DNA from: Syntrophorhabdaceae bacterium PtaU1.Bin034
Lineage (GTDB): Bacteria > Desulfobacterota_G > Syntrophorhabdia > Syntrophorhabdales > WCHB1-27
NCBI GenBank assembly: GCA_002067405.1
Contig: MVRP01000100.1
Coordinates: 1-13,550 of the forward strand
DNA length: 13,550 nt
Direction: 5' to 3'
In this document: piece after piece, positions 6,251-13,550 of the stretch
How positions within the stretch are numbered: position 1 is the stretch's first letter
Layout of the letters: each line of letters begins with the position of its first letter
Position numbers and translations under genes: made by a program
The notes under the pieces: generated by a model
The model's input: only the letters and a program-made list of their open reading frames with translations
What the model was told of the DNA's origin: nothing
Databases searched by the model: none

Positions 6251-7333
6251 TTACGCTTTCTTGAACTCCGGTGGGCAGGCCACCAAATTCACGTTCCTTT
6301 TCTCGCACTCTTCATTCATGATCGCCACTGTTTTCTTGGCGGGAAGACCCTTGGCTTCGAGATCGGATGCCCATTTTCTCGTGACATCCCTGAACCTGCC
6401 GTACCACTGCTCGGCTTCCGCCTTGGGCAGGTCGATGAGCCTTACTCCGGCCTTCTGTATGTCTTTCATGATCGCCTGGTAGTCATCTCTGGTCAGACCT
6501 CCGGTCGATTTGAACGGGTTCGTGCACACTTGGTCAACAATCTTCTTCTGGTCGGCAGGAAGCCTGTTCCACGCATTCTGGTTCATTATGGTGCCTTCCG
6601 ACACGCAGCCGAAGGTAAGCACGGTCGCGTTCTTTGCCACTTCATGGAGCTTGTACGCAAGGATCAGCGGTGGACAGGTGACGATCCCATCGACCGTACC
6701 CGTCTCCATTGCCATGTACACGTCGCCGAGAGGCATGAAGACCGGTTCCGCGCCGAGCGATTTAATATAGTTCGTCTGGTGGCCACCCGGAGACCTCAGC
6801 TTCATCCCTTTCAGGTCTGCCATTTTACCCACGGGTTTCTTCGTCCAGATAAAGGATTGGATGCAGCCGTTCAACTCGAGCACTTTAACATTCTTAAACT
6901 CATCCTTGAGCGCGCGACTGTAGACGGCATTGCCGATATCCGCAGCAACGTCCTTTCCATCGACCCACACGGCAAGCGAAAGCACGTCGGTGAGAGGAAA
7001 CCGGCCTGGTGTCCAGGTGGCGGTAAAATATCCCATATCCGAGAGACCCTTTGCCACGATGTCAAAATGCTCAGGCCCCTTACCGAGGGCTGCGCCTGCA
7101 TACATCGTGTAACCCATTTTCCCGCCACTCTTCTTTTTCACTTCTTCCAGCATCGGTGCCCAAACGGTCCTGACTTCCCTGCTTACGGGTGGATGCCAGG
7201 TGCTGAATTTTATGTTCGTGCTCTGTGCCAGCAAAAGGTCCGAGCCCGCAAGCCCCATTCCAACCGCAGCACCTCCTATCAAAGCACCTTTCAAGAAATC
7301 CCTTCTCGTCAAATCCTTGCAATCCTTACACAT
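6251..7333 (-). CDS. dctP: TRAP transporter substrate-binding protein, DctP family, Tat-exported
   Basis: This 360-residue protein is the periplasmic receptor of the TRAP system. The N-terminus has a twin-arginine signal, TRRDFLKG at 9-16, then a glycine/alanine-rich helix to about residue 37 (LAQS). Two cysteines, Cys2 and Cys5, precede the twin arginines, an unusual feature. The mature part has DctP features: KLRSPGG with Arg180, which in the family usually contacts a substrate carboxylate, and the stretch ETGTVDGIVTCPP at 210-222. The ATG at 7331-7333 has a GGGAG site 6 nt upstream. It is the first gene after the promoter at 7537-7566. A carboxylated substrate is the family expectation; nicotinate or an analogue would fit the enzymes downstream but is inference. 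Confidence 0.93.
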   Translation of the reverse strand: MCKDCKDLTRRDFLKGALIGGAAVGMGLAGSDLLLAQSTNIKFSTWHPPVSREVRTVWAPMLEEVKKKSGGKMGYTMYAGAALGKGPEHFDIVAKGLSDMGYFTATWTPGRFPLTDVLSLAVWVDGKDVAADIGNAVYSRALKDEFKNVKVLELNGCIQSFIWTKKPVGKMADLKGMKLRSPGGHQTNYIKSLGAEPVFMPLGDVYMAMETGTVDGIVTCPPLILAYKLHEVAKNATVLTFGCVSEGTIMNQNAWNRLPADQKKIVDQVCTNPFKSTGGLTRDDYQAIMKDIQKAGVRLIDLPKAEAEQWYGRFRDVTRKWASDLEAKGLPAKKTVAIMNEECEKRNVNLVACPPEFKKA

Positions 7334-7530
7334 TGTCTTCTCCCTTCTGAGTTATTTGCTTTCCTGCTGTCTCAGTCTCAGCACTGTCGGATTTTACCAT
7401 TATTTCACGAATATCGACAGGTAAGTGTGTCCTTCCGCAACCCGCAACCCGTGTTTCGAGTCCCATGCCTTTTCTATCCGAAAATCTTGCTTTATACGAA
7501 TTCCTGTTTTCACCCTTTAGGCTTAAATTC

Positions 7531-7544
7531 TATTTAATTAAATA
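7531..7544. promoter_or_regulatory. AT-rich palindrome over the -10 box, possible operator
   Basis: TATTTAATTAAATA is a perfect 14-bp palindrome that covers the -10 hexamer of the promoter for the TRAP and hydroxylase genes. Imperfect outer arms ATTTAACCC (7551-7559) and GGCTTAAAT (7520-7528) lie around it. A repressor site is plausible from position alone. An AT-rich palindrome can also arise by chance in a promoter. Confidence 0.35.
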
Positions 7545-7566
7545 AAAGCCATTTAACCCCTGTCAA
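7537..7566 (-). promoter_or_regulatory. Sigma70-type promoter for the TRAP-hydroxylase-amidohydrolase genes
   Basis: On the minus strand a perfect -35 TTGACA (7561-7566) is separated by 18 nt from TTTAAT (7537-7542), which matches the -10 consensus at 5 of 6 positions. It starts 19 nt after the stop codon of the MFS gene and points at dctP. The predicted start of transcription is near 7530. Confidence 0.6.
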
Positions 7567-7584
7567 GAAAAATTTTCGTATCCT

Positions 7585-8913
7585 TCAGATGGCTGCGCAA
7601 TAGTTCTCACAGCGGGTCTCCTTTATCAACAGGGACGCAAGAACGCCAATGAGGCTGACAGCCAGACATGTCGCGAATGCTGCCCGATATCCCTGAAGCG
7701 GGTAAGCGCGAACTCCGTCAACTATTCGCCCGTCCCAGAAAAGATCAAGGATTCTGCCGAGCGCTACCTGCAATACCGCTGCTCCAAGAAACCCTCCCGT
7801 ATTTGTCGTCCCCATAGCAATTCCCGCCAGATGTCCCGGATTGGCCTCCTTCGTGCACACAAGGGAGAGGGTAAAACCGGAGCAGAAAAACCCCATAAAA
7901 AACGTGACACAGTAGAGGGAGGCGAGTGGCGGTTTACCCCCGCCAACAAAACAGAGGACCGCCCAGACTCCCACATAGGCCACGGCAAACAGCACATAGG
8001 GCAGTCTTCGGCGTACGAGGACCCGATCCGACAGATAACCAACAACAGGGCACCCGAGAAGCAGGCCCAGGGAGCCGACCATTACGTAGTTGGCAGCGTC
8101 TTTGTTCGGTAAACCGTATTGTTGACTTATGAATGGTACGCCCCAAAGGCCGACGAAGGCCATCAACGTGGAATAGAAAGAAAGGAAACCGAAAAAGGGG
8201 GGCCAAGTATAAGGGTTTTTTACTACCATCCTCACTCCTTCCCACACCGATCCGAGCGTGTGGGAAGAATCCCCTCCCTTGTCTGTCCCTCCGTTTGAGA
8301 AAGGAAGACCGCAGTCGGCAGGCTTGTTCCGGACAACCACCCAGCCGTTCCACCCCAATACAAGCGAAACCGCGCCAATGAGAATAAAACTAAGGCGCCA
8401 TCCGACCGCTTCCGAAAGTACCGCGAGCGGGGTTGCCGCAAGAAGACCACCAACAGCGCCCACGGTAGTGATAAGCCCGTTGATCAAACCCATCTCGTCA
8501 GTCCTGTACCACTCCACGCAAACCCTCATGGCATTGACCATTACAACGGATACCCCGAGACCGATGAGAAACCTCCCCGCGAAACAATATGCCAGGGAAG
8601 GCGCTGCGGAAAAAACCCCAGTCCCTATAGCCATAACAACGGCCCCCGCGGCAATGGTCCTTCTCGGCCCCACTGTGTCCGCGAGAATTCCCGAAGGAAT
8701 CTGCATGATCGAATAGACATAGAAATAGCTGGAAGAAAGCGCCCCAAGGACTGCGCCGCTCGTATGAAACGTGCTCATCAGATCCTTTGCGATAACCGCA
8801 GGGGCAACGCGGTGGAAGGCGCCGATAAGGTAGATCGCCATAAGAGAAGACCATATAAGCCATCTTCTGCGCACAATACGTGACGGATCAGCGATTCTCG
8901 CCGTATCGCTCAT
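7585..8913 (-). CDS. MFS transporter
   Basis: This 442-residue major facilitator superfamily protein has about 12 membrane helices and a hydrophilic central loop near residues 195-232. The motif A sequence between helices 2 and 3 is GILADTVGPRR at 75-85, with its counterpart GYLSDRVLVRR at 292-302. The first half contains HRVAPAVIAKDL at 34-45, reminiscent of MFS proteins in catabolic clusters of Proteobacteria. The ATG lies 16 nt after the livF stop with only a weak ribosome site, and the gene appears to end the upstream operon. Substrate and direction cannot be read from sequence. By context it may import the same compound as the ABC and TRAP systems, or export an intermediate. Confidence 0.9.
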   Translation of the reverse strand: MSDTARIADPSRIVRRRWLIWSSLMAIYLIGAFHRVAPAVIAKDLMSTFHTSGAVLGALSSSYFYVYSIMQIPSGILADTVGPRRTIAAGAVVMAIGTGVFSAAPSLAYCFAGRFLIGLGVSVVMVNAMRVCVEWYRTDEMGLINGLITTVGAVGGLLAATPLAVLSEAVGWRLSFILIGAVSLVLGWNGWVVVRNKPADCGLPFSNGGTDKGGDSSHTLGSVWEGVRMVVKNPYTWPPFFGFLSFYSTLMAFVGLWGVPFISQQYGLPNKDAANYVMVGSLGLLLGCPVVGYLSDRVLVRRRLPYVLFAVAYVGVWAVLCFVGGGKPPLASLYCVTFFMGFFCSGFTLSLVCTKEANPGHLAGIAMGTTNTGGFLGAAVLQVALGRILDLFWDGRIVDGVRAYPLQGYRAAFATCLAVSLIGVLASLLIKETRCENYCAAI

Positions 8914-8929
8914 GTTGCCGTTTCACTCA

Positions 8930-9634
8930 TCAGGCCTCTACCCCCAAATACCGCACGAGAAGGTCCTTCCTTCCTGCCAGTTCTTTCCTGGTCGTTATAT
9001 ATTCGATCCTTCCGTTGACCATGAAGTAGACCCGGTCAGCAAGGGCGAGCGTGAACGGAACCCTCTCCTCCACGAGCAGAATCGTCATTCCTTCATCATT
9101 CAGTTTCCTGATGATGTCTTTCAGGCTTGAAACAAAAAGGGGCATAAGACCCGTGGTGGGTTCATCCAGAATAAGGACTTCCGGATTCTTGAGGATCGCC
9201 CGGGAAATGGCAACCGCCTGCTGCTCGCCGCCGCTCAACGACCCGGCTTTGCGCTGAAGCCTGTCTCTGATGTTGGGGAAAAGCTCAAAAACTCTGTCGA
9301 GATCGCTCCTGCCGGACCTTCCCAGCATCCCTGTTTTGAGATTCTCCATGACCGTCATCTTCGGAAAAAGATGCCTGCCCTGAGGCACGTACCCGATCCC
9401 CATTCTCCCGATCTTGAAACTGGGCAGTGGCGTTATGTCCGTTTCCCCGAAAAATATCTTTCCCGCCCTGGGCTTCACGAACCCCATTATGCTGTTGAGG
9501 GTTGTCGTTTTTCCTACACCGTTCCTTCCCAGCAGGGCCACTATTTCACCCTTCTTCACCTCCAGGGAAACCCCTTGCAGCACATAACTTCTGTCGTAAT
9601 AGGCGTGAACGTCATCGAGCTTCAGCAGTGTCAC
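8930..9634 (-). CDS. livF: ABC transporter ATP-binding protein, LivF type
   Basis: This 234-residue ATPase energises a HAAT-type importer together with LivG. Walker A is GRNGVGKTT at 36-44, the signature is LSGGEQQ at 133-139 and Walker B is VLILDEPT at 153-160. The switch region reads LLVEE and lacks the histidine seen in LivG, as is usual for LivF. The open frame reaches 9745, but the GTG at 9632-9634 is the likely start. It overlaps the LivG stop TGA by 4 nt, and the homologous sequence begins at LLKLDDVHAYY. The 37 upstream residues lie inside livG and look like shadow coding. Confidence 0.93.
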   Translation of the reverse strand: MTLLKLDDVHAYYDRSYVLQGVSLEVKKGEIVALLGRNGVGKTTTLNSIMGFVKPRAGKIFFGETDITPLPSFKIGRMGIGYVPQGRHLFPKMTVMENLKTGMLGRSGRSDLDRVFELFPNIRDRLQRKAGSLSGGEQQAVAISRAILKNPEVLILDEPTTGLMPLFVSSLKDIIRKLNDEGMTILLVEERVPFTLALADRVYFMVNGRIEYITTRKELAGRKDLLVRYLGVEA

Positions 9635-10392
9635 GTGATTTCCTCGCCCAGATAAACCCGTTGAACTTCCTGATTCATGGCCACTTCTTTGCACGATCCT
9701 TCTGCGATGACCTTGCCGAAGCTGAGAACGGTGAGGTGATGGCAAATCCGCATGATGATGTCGATATTATGTTCGATGAGGACAATCGACATCCTTTCGG
9801 AGAGCCGCCCGATAAGCGCTACTATGTCGTCCGCTTCGCGTGGACCGACCCCCTGAGTCGGCTCGTCGAGGAGAAGAATCGAAGGGTCTGTGCTCAGGGC
9901 CATGGCAATCTCAAGGACTTTCTGGTCCCCGTATGAGAGGTTCGAAGCAAACTCATCCATCTTGTCCTCGATTCCCACCAGCCGACAGATCTCTTCTGTC
10001 TTCTCTGCAACCCTGCCCTTCCTGTCTACATGCGAGAAAAAAAGGTTCCAGGGCCCCATTCTTCGCGAATACACCCCGACCCAGACGCAATCGAAGACGG
10101 TCATATCGGGAAAAATGAAGGTTAACTGGAATGTCCTGCTCATTCCCCGCCGTGAGATCCTGTGGGGAGGGAATCCCGTCACGTCTTCTCCATTTAGGTA
10201 GATCTTCCCGGAGCTTGGCTTCAATTCCCCTGTAATGACATTGAAAAAAGTCGTTTTCCCCGCGCCGTTCGGCCCTATGATACCCCGTATCTCGTTCCTG
10301 CCGACCCTGAACGTCACGTTATCCACCGCGGTCAAGCCGCCGAACTGCTTCGACACACCTACTACTTCGAGCAGATGCTCATTCGCACTCAT
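9631..10392 (-). CDS. livG: ABC transporter ATP-binding protein, LivG type
   Basis: This is the 253-residue partner ATPase of LivF. Walker A is GPNGAGKTT at 40-48, the signature is LSYGDQK at 152-158, Walker B is ILLLDEPTQG at 172-181 and the switch histidine is His208 in LIEHNID. The stretch SRTFQLTFIFPDMTV at 85-99 matches the LivG Q-loop region. The ATG lies 4 nt after the livM stop, with GGAGGAG about 12 nt upstream. Substrate specificity is set by the binding protein, not here. Confidence 0.95.
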   Translation of the reverse strand: MSANEHLLEVVGVSKQFGGLTAVDNVTFRVGRNEIRGIIGPNGAGKTTFFNVITGELKPSSGKIYLNGEDVTGFPPHRISRRGMSRTFQLTFIFPDMTVFDCVWVGVYSRRMGPWNLFFSHVDRKGRVAEKTEEICRLVGIEDKMDEFASNLSYGDQKVLEIAMALSTDPSILLLDEPTQGVGPREADDIVALIGRLSERMSIVLIEHNIDIIMRICHHLTVLSFGKVIAEGSCKEVAMNQEVQRVYLGEEIT

Positions 10393-10396
10393 ACAG

Positions 10397-11338
10397 TTAT
10401 TTGCTCCTCCAGCTCAGCACGTAACCGAGCATACCCTTTCGGGAGACGCGAAGGATGACCAGAATAAGGACGCCGAGAATCAAAAGGTAGTGCGTAAACC
10501 AGGTGCTCACGTAATATTGAAAAATACACATGATCGCAACACCGATCCAACAACCTACGAGCGTGCCGAGCCCGCCGATCAGGCACCAGACTATAGGCAA
10601 AATCGACCAGTAGAAGCTGAAGTAGTCTGCCGAGGCATAACGAAGCGTGAGGGCGTAGAGCGCACCAGCGAGGGCGCCGAAAGTCCCCGAGATGACAAAG
10701 GCTATCAGCTTGTAGCCGTACACGTTGTACCCCAGAAAATGTGCCCTCTTCTCATTTTCCTTTACTGATACGAATATCCTGCCAAGCGGCGCTTTAAGGA
10801 TCCGGTTCATCACGAGGTAAGTAAGCGCGAGAAAAACGAGCACGAAATAGTAGTTGACCGCAGGCTTGTACAGGGAAAGCTCGGTAAAGCCGAGGGAAAT
10901 GGCGGGCACGCTCAGCGAAAGCCCGTCATCGCCGCCGGTAAGCCACGTCATGTCCATCGCGAGAAGATGGAATACGGATGAGATGATGGCCGTCACAATG
11001 ACAAAATATGCTTCGCTAAGGCGGACGCAGATGAGACCCAGGACAAGGGCCACGATCAGCCCGACGCCTGATCCGATAAGCAAGGAAGGGACAACACCGG
11101 CTTTCAGCATCATTATAGAGAGAACAGCGCCGTAAGCCCCGGCCCCGAAGAAAATGGAGTGCCCCAGGCTGCATTGATTGGTAAAGCCGAGAGAAACATC
11201 GTATCCCATTGCAAAGATGGAAAAGATCATCATCTGAATGACGAGCGACCTGGCGCCGCTGGGAAGGATAAACCCGAGGAGAAGAAAGACCACGAGCGAG
11301 CCGACTGCAAAGTAGGATAAAAGAGGCTTGTTCTCCAT
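10397..11338 (-). CDS. livM: ABC transporter permease, LivM type
   Basis: This 313-residue inner-membrane permease has eight or more hydrophobic segments. Family blocks are LGFTNQCSLGHSIFFGAGA at 50-68, the ATPase-contact loop near 185-227 beginning LGRIFVSVKENEKRA, and LIGGLGTLVGCWIGVAIM at 253-270. It starts 7 nt after the livH stop, and the purine-rich GGTAGAAG before the ATG serves as ribosome site. It pairs with LivH to form the channel. The lysine/arginine-rich C-terminus is cytoplasmic. Confidence 0.94.
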   Translation of the reverse strand: MENKPLLSYFAVGSLVVFLLLGFILPSGARSLVIQMMIFSIFAMGYDVSLGFTNQCSLGHSIFFGAGAYGAVLSIMMLKAGVVPSLLIGSGVGLIVALVLGLICVRLSEAYFVIVTAIISSVFHLLAMDMTWLTGGDDGLSLSVPAISLGFTELSLYKPAVNYYFVLVFLALTYLVMNRILKAPLGRIFVSVKENEKRAHFLGYNVYGYKLIAFVISGTFGALAGALYALTLRYASADYFSFYWSILPIVWCLIGGLGTLVGCWIGVAIMCIFQYYVSTWFTHYLLILGVLILVILRVSRKGMLGYVLSWRSK

Positions 11339-11345
11339 CTTCTAC

Positions 11346-12215
11346 CTACCCCTCCCGCTCTCCGAAGAGACCACGGGGGCGTACCATAAGGACAATGACC
11401 ATCACTACCAGAATTGCCGCCTTGGACTGTATCGGGTTCAGCACTGCAGAGAGCATTCCTTCGATAGATGAAAGCCCCAGGGCGGCAATAAGGGTACCGC
11501 CGAGACTGCCTAGTCCGCCGATGATGACCACGATGAAGGCGAGCAGCACCACGTCGTTTCCCATAAGGTAAAAGACCTGCGTCACCGGGGCAGCAAGGAC
11601 CCCTCCGACAGCCGCGAGGATACTTCCGAGGGCAAACGTGGTGATGAGCACTTTATTCACGTCTATACCCATGGCGCTCGCCATGTTCCTGTCCTGTATC
11701 GACGCCCTTATAAGGATCCCGTAGGATGTCTTGTAAAGAAAAAGCCACACGGCGATCAATATCAGGACCGAGATACCGGCTATGAGAAGGCGATAACCCT
11801 CATAAGCAACACCGAAAAGGTCGAACGACACCGGCCAGGGATTCATGATCTTCTTCGGTATTCCTCCATAAGTAGCCAGAATGATTTGCTGCAGGATAAA
11901 AGAAATGCCGGTCGTCGCGATCATGGTGACGGAGTGGTGACCCTCGTACGGTCGTAGCACAAACCGTTCCACCGGTATGGCGATCAGCGCCACGATCAGC
12001 GGAACGATCAATAGGGCAAGCCAGAAGTTACCGACGAAGGGAAACAAGGAAAGGGCCAGAACAGCCCCCACCATGTAAATATCCCCGTGGGCCATGTTCA
12101 CAATACCCATGACACCGAATATCAGGGACAGGCCAAGGGCTATGAGGGCTATGATAAGCCCCCATATCAGCCCGTTGGCAAAGAGGAACAGTATCGTAGT
12201 CGCCCATTCAGGCAT
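11346..12215 (-). CDS. livH: ABC transporter permease, LivH type
   Basis: This 289-residue permease shows the LivH hallmarks GLSLIFGVMGIVNMAHGD at 28-45, the ATPase-contact loop RASIQDRNMASAMGID at 170-185, IIGGLGSLGGTLIAALG at 231-247 and the C-terminal RPRGLFGE at 279-286. The hydrophobic profile suggests eight membrane segments. The ATG at 12213-12215 has GGAG about 10 nt upstream, and the gene lies 30 nt after the binding-protein stop. Confidence 0.95.
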   Translation of the reverse strand: MPEWATTILFLFANGLIWGLIIALIALGLSLIFGVMGIVNMAHGDIYMVGAVLALSLFPFVGNFWLALLIVPLIVALIAIPVERFVLRPYEGHHSVTMIATTGISFILQQIILATYGGIPKKIMNPWPVSFDLFGVAYEGYRLLIAGISVLILIAVWLFLYKTSYGILIRASIQDRNMASAMGIDVNKVLITTFALGSILAAVGGVLAAPVTQVFYLMGNDVVLLAFIVVIIGGLGSLGGTLIAALGLSSIEGMLSAVLNPIQSKAAILVVMVIVLMVRPRGLFGEREG

Positions 12216-12245
12216 AGCGAGACAACTCCGTTGCTAAAATGCCTT

Positions 12246-13496
12246 CTAAAACGCCTCTTTTGAAAGGTCGACCTGAGGAGGATAGACCGTATCCTCTGCC
12301 GGAATCCTGCCGACCACCTTCAACTCGCCTTTGACCACCTGCTCTACATACAGGCCTGCAACCGTCATATGGTCTTCAGCCCTTATTCTCATGTCGCCCT
12401 GGGGGAATTCCACGCTCTCCTTGAACTGCATGCCCTCGAGGGCCTTGATCAGTTTCGGCGTATCCGCCTTTCCCTGCCAGCCGCTCTTCTCGATCCCGGC
12501 CTTGAGCACATGCATCGCTTCCCACATTGCCCAGTTGTATGCCAGCACCAGTCTGGTACCCGTTCCGATCTCCTTTCCATCGGGGTCGACCCCGATGGCA
12601 TCACGGAACGTCTTGTTACTCTTGGTGTTCAGGCCTTCCAGGCGCGTCGGATAGGGAGTGAGGCAATAGAGACCTTCGGCGGCAGGACCCAGTTTTTTGA
12701 TATCCTGGGCAGAAAGGGCGTAGACTGCCCCGAGCTTCTTTATGTCCGGCCGGACCGCATGCAAATCCCTGATGAAGGAAAGGAAGTCAGAGCCAAAGTT
12801 CGCAAAGAACACACCTTCTGCATCCTTCGGTATTTTACCCTTCAGGTAGGGAAGCCAGTCGCTCGTGCCGAGGGGCACCCGAATGGAAGCCAGTACCGTG
12901 CCGCCGTTCTCGGTTATATATTTCTTGAAATCCTGTTCGTTCGACCAGCCCCAGGCATAGTTCACGACCACGGTGACCCATTTCTTGGCAATGTTCTTGA
13001 CCGCGAACTTGGCCCCGCCTTTTGCCTCCGCCCGTACTGACGTGCAGGACTGGAATACGTATCTGTTCCCCTTGTCGCCCGATATCTCTGTGGCAGACGC
13101 TGAAGGGAAATAAGCAGTCTTCAATTCTTTTGCGATAGGGGCGCAGGCAACACCGACGCCCGAGCTGTTGGAGTCGAGAATGAAGTCAACGCCCGACGTT
13201 TCAATGAGCTTTCTAAACTTTAGCGCGCCCACGGACGGCTTGCTCTCCGTATCTTCCACGAACACTTCAACCTGTCTTCCTGCGATGCCCCCGGCCTTGT
13301 TCATCCTTGCCGCCGCAGCTTTGATCACCTTTTCATGGGAATAGCCGTACGCTGCCAGGCCGCCCGTCTTGTCAGCAACCACCCCGATCTTGATAGGCCC
13401 CTTTTTTGCCTGGGCAAAAGCGCCTGTGTAGCCGGCGAAGCAGAGGGCGGCCGCGATTGCCACCGCCGTCAAAAGGAACAGATATCGTTTTCTCAT
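12246..13496 (-). CDS. livK: ABC transporter periplasmic substrate-binding protein, LivK/HAAT type
   Basis: This is a type I periplasmic binding protein (ANF-receptor fold) of 416 residues. A Sec signal peptide covers about 1-28 or 1-30 (MRKR, then a hydrophobic core ending AFAQA). The mature protein starts IKIGVVADKTGGLAAYG, with typical features LNTKSNKTF at 289-297 and LAYNWAMWEAM at 318-328. The open frame begins at 13514, but I choose the ATG at 13494-13496. AAGGAG lies 6 nt upstream of it, whereas the earlier ATG has no ribosome site. Members of this family bind amino acids, amides, urea or aromatic carboxylates. The surrounding catabolic genes hint at a substrate outside the branched-chain amino acids, but the sequence does not settle it. 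Confidence 0.93.
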   Translation of the reverse strand: MRKRYLFLLTAVAIAAALCFAGYTGAFAQAKKGPIKIGVVADKTGGLAAYGYSHEKVIKAAAARMNKAGGIAGRQVEVFVEDTESKPSVGALKFRKLIETSGVDFILDSNSSGVGVACAPIAKELKTAYFPSASATEISGDKGNRYVFQSCTSVRAEAKGGAKFAVKNIAKKWVTVVVNYAWGWSNEQDFKKYITENGGTVLASIRVPLGTSDWLPYLKGKIPKDAEGVFFANFGSDFLSFIRDLHAVRPDIKKLGAVYALSAQDIKKLGPAAEGLYCLTPYPTRLEGLNTKSNKTFRDAIGVDPDGKEIGTGTRLVLAYNWAMWEAMHVLKAGIEKSGWQGKADTPKLIKALEGMQFKESVEFPQGDMRIRAEDHMTVAGLYVEQVVKGELKVVGRIPAEDTVYPPQVDLSKEAF

Positions 13497-13502
13497 CGTT
13501 TT

Positions 13503-13508
13503 CTCCTT
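13503..13508 (-). promoter_or_regulatory. Ribosome binding site that fixes the livK start
   Basis: AAGGAG on the minus strand lies 6 nt before the ATG at 13494-13496. The alternative ATG at 13512-13514 is preceded by an A-run and CTCC with no ribosome site. The operon promoter must lie beyond position 13550 or in the few bases left of the window; none is visible. Confidence 0.55.
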
Positions 13509-13550
13509 GCTCATGGAGTTTTTTTGGGGATTAGATCAAACCCATCTCAG

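Larger units (their letters stand above)
7334..7584. other. Intergenic promoter and leader region
   Basis: This is the largest gap in the window (251 nt) and no gene is seen in it. It holds the promoter at 7537-7566, then a minus-strand leader of about 195 nt before dctP. The leader includes a tandem heptamer CGCAACC twice (plus strand, 7436-7449) and a 6-bp inverted repeat, CTGTCG at 7384-7389 with CGACAG at 7415-7420. I recognise no riboswitch. No clear hairpin plus U-run terminator follows the MFS stop, so some read-through from the upstream operon is possible. Confidence 0.6.

Noticed and set aside
6234..6308. N-terminal extension of DctQ by 25 residues
   Set aside because: It would overlap the end of dctP, and the ATG at 6231-6233 has a clear GAGGGG site.
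6530..7537. Plus-strand open frame of 335 codons crossing dctP and the gap
   Set aside because: It is antisense to dctP and across the promoter region, with no recognisable motif; low-complexity His/Arg-rich translation is typical of an antisense shadow.
7561..7584. Terminator after the MFS gene (A/T run near 7568-7576)
   Set aside because: There is an A/T-rich run but no GC-rich stem before it, so intrinsic termination is not supported.
9635..9745. N-terminal extension of LivF by 37 residues
   Set aside because: It lies inside livG, resembles nothing in the family, and the GTG at 9632-9634 overlapping the livG stop fits better.
13515..13550. Promoter for the ABC transporter operon
   Set aside because: Only 36 bases remain upstream; they show an A-run on the coding strand and no -35/-10 pair.

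Overview
The window is a compact catabolic and uptake locus with every gene on the minus strand. Transcription runs from position 13550 towards position 1. The base composition looks moderately GC-rich. The genes look like those of an anaerobic Gram-negative bacterium of the Desulfobacterota/'Deltaproteobacteria' kind: a Tat-exported TRAP binding protein, a Liv-type ABC importer and a molybdenum hydroxylase in one cluster. That placement is inference; the window has no rRNA or other phylogenetic marker.

Block 1 (about 13496 to 7585) is a complete branched-chain amino acid-type (HAAT) ABC importer in the order binding protein, permease H, permease M, ATPase G, ATPase F (livK-H-M-G-F). An MFS transporter gene follows 16 nt after livF. 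The genes are separated by at most 30 nt or overlap, so this looks like one operon whose promoter lies beyond the right edge.

A 251-nt gap (7334-7584) follows. It holds a good sigma70-type promoter, TTGACA-N18-TTTAAT, with a 14-bp AT-rich palindrome over the -10, and then a leader of about 195 nt.

Block 2 (7333 to 4435) is a tripartite TRAP transporter: binding protein DctP, small membrane subunit DctQ and large permease DctM. Block 3 (4368 to 934) encodes the three subunits of a xanthine-oxidase-family molybdenum hydroxylase in the order 2Fe-2S, FAD, molybdopterin. Block 4 (821 to 1, cut by the left edge) encodes an amidohydrolase closely resembling enamidase, the 6-oxo-1,4,5,6-tetrahydronicotinate hydrolase of anaerobic nicotinate fermentation.

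My reading is that these genes take up a small, probably carboxylated, N-heterocyclic compound. The molybdenum enzyme would hydroxylate it next to the ring nitrogen. After a ring-reduction step not encoded here, the amidohydrolase would open the cyclic amide. Nicotinate or a close analogue is the leading candidate; the substrate is not proven. The reductase and later enzymes would be expected to the left of position 1.

Two intergenic spaces (about 847-940 and 4393-4439) carry copies of a degenerate octamer, TTCTNAYC. In the first, copies in opposite orientation flank a palindromic core, giving a nested inverted repeat. This is the main non-coding oddity of the window.
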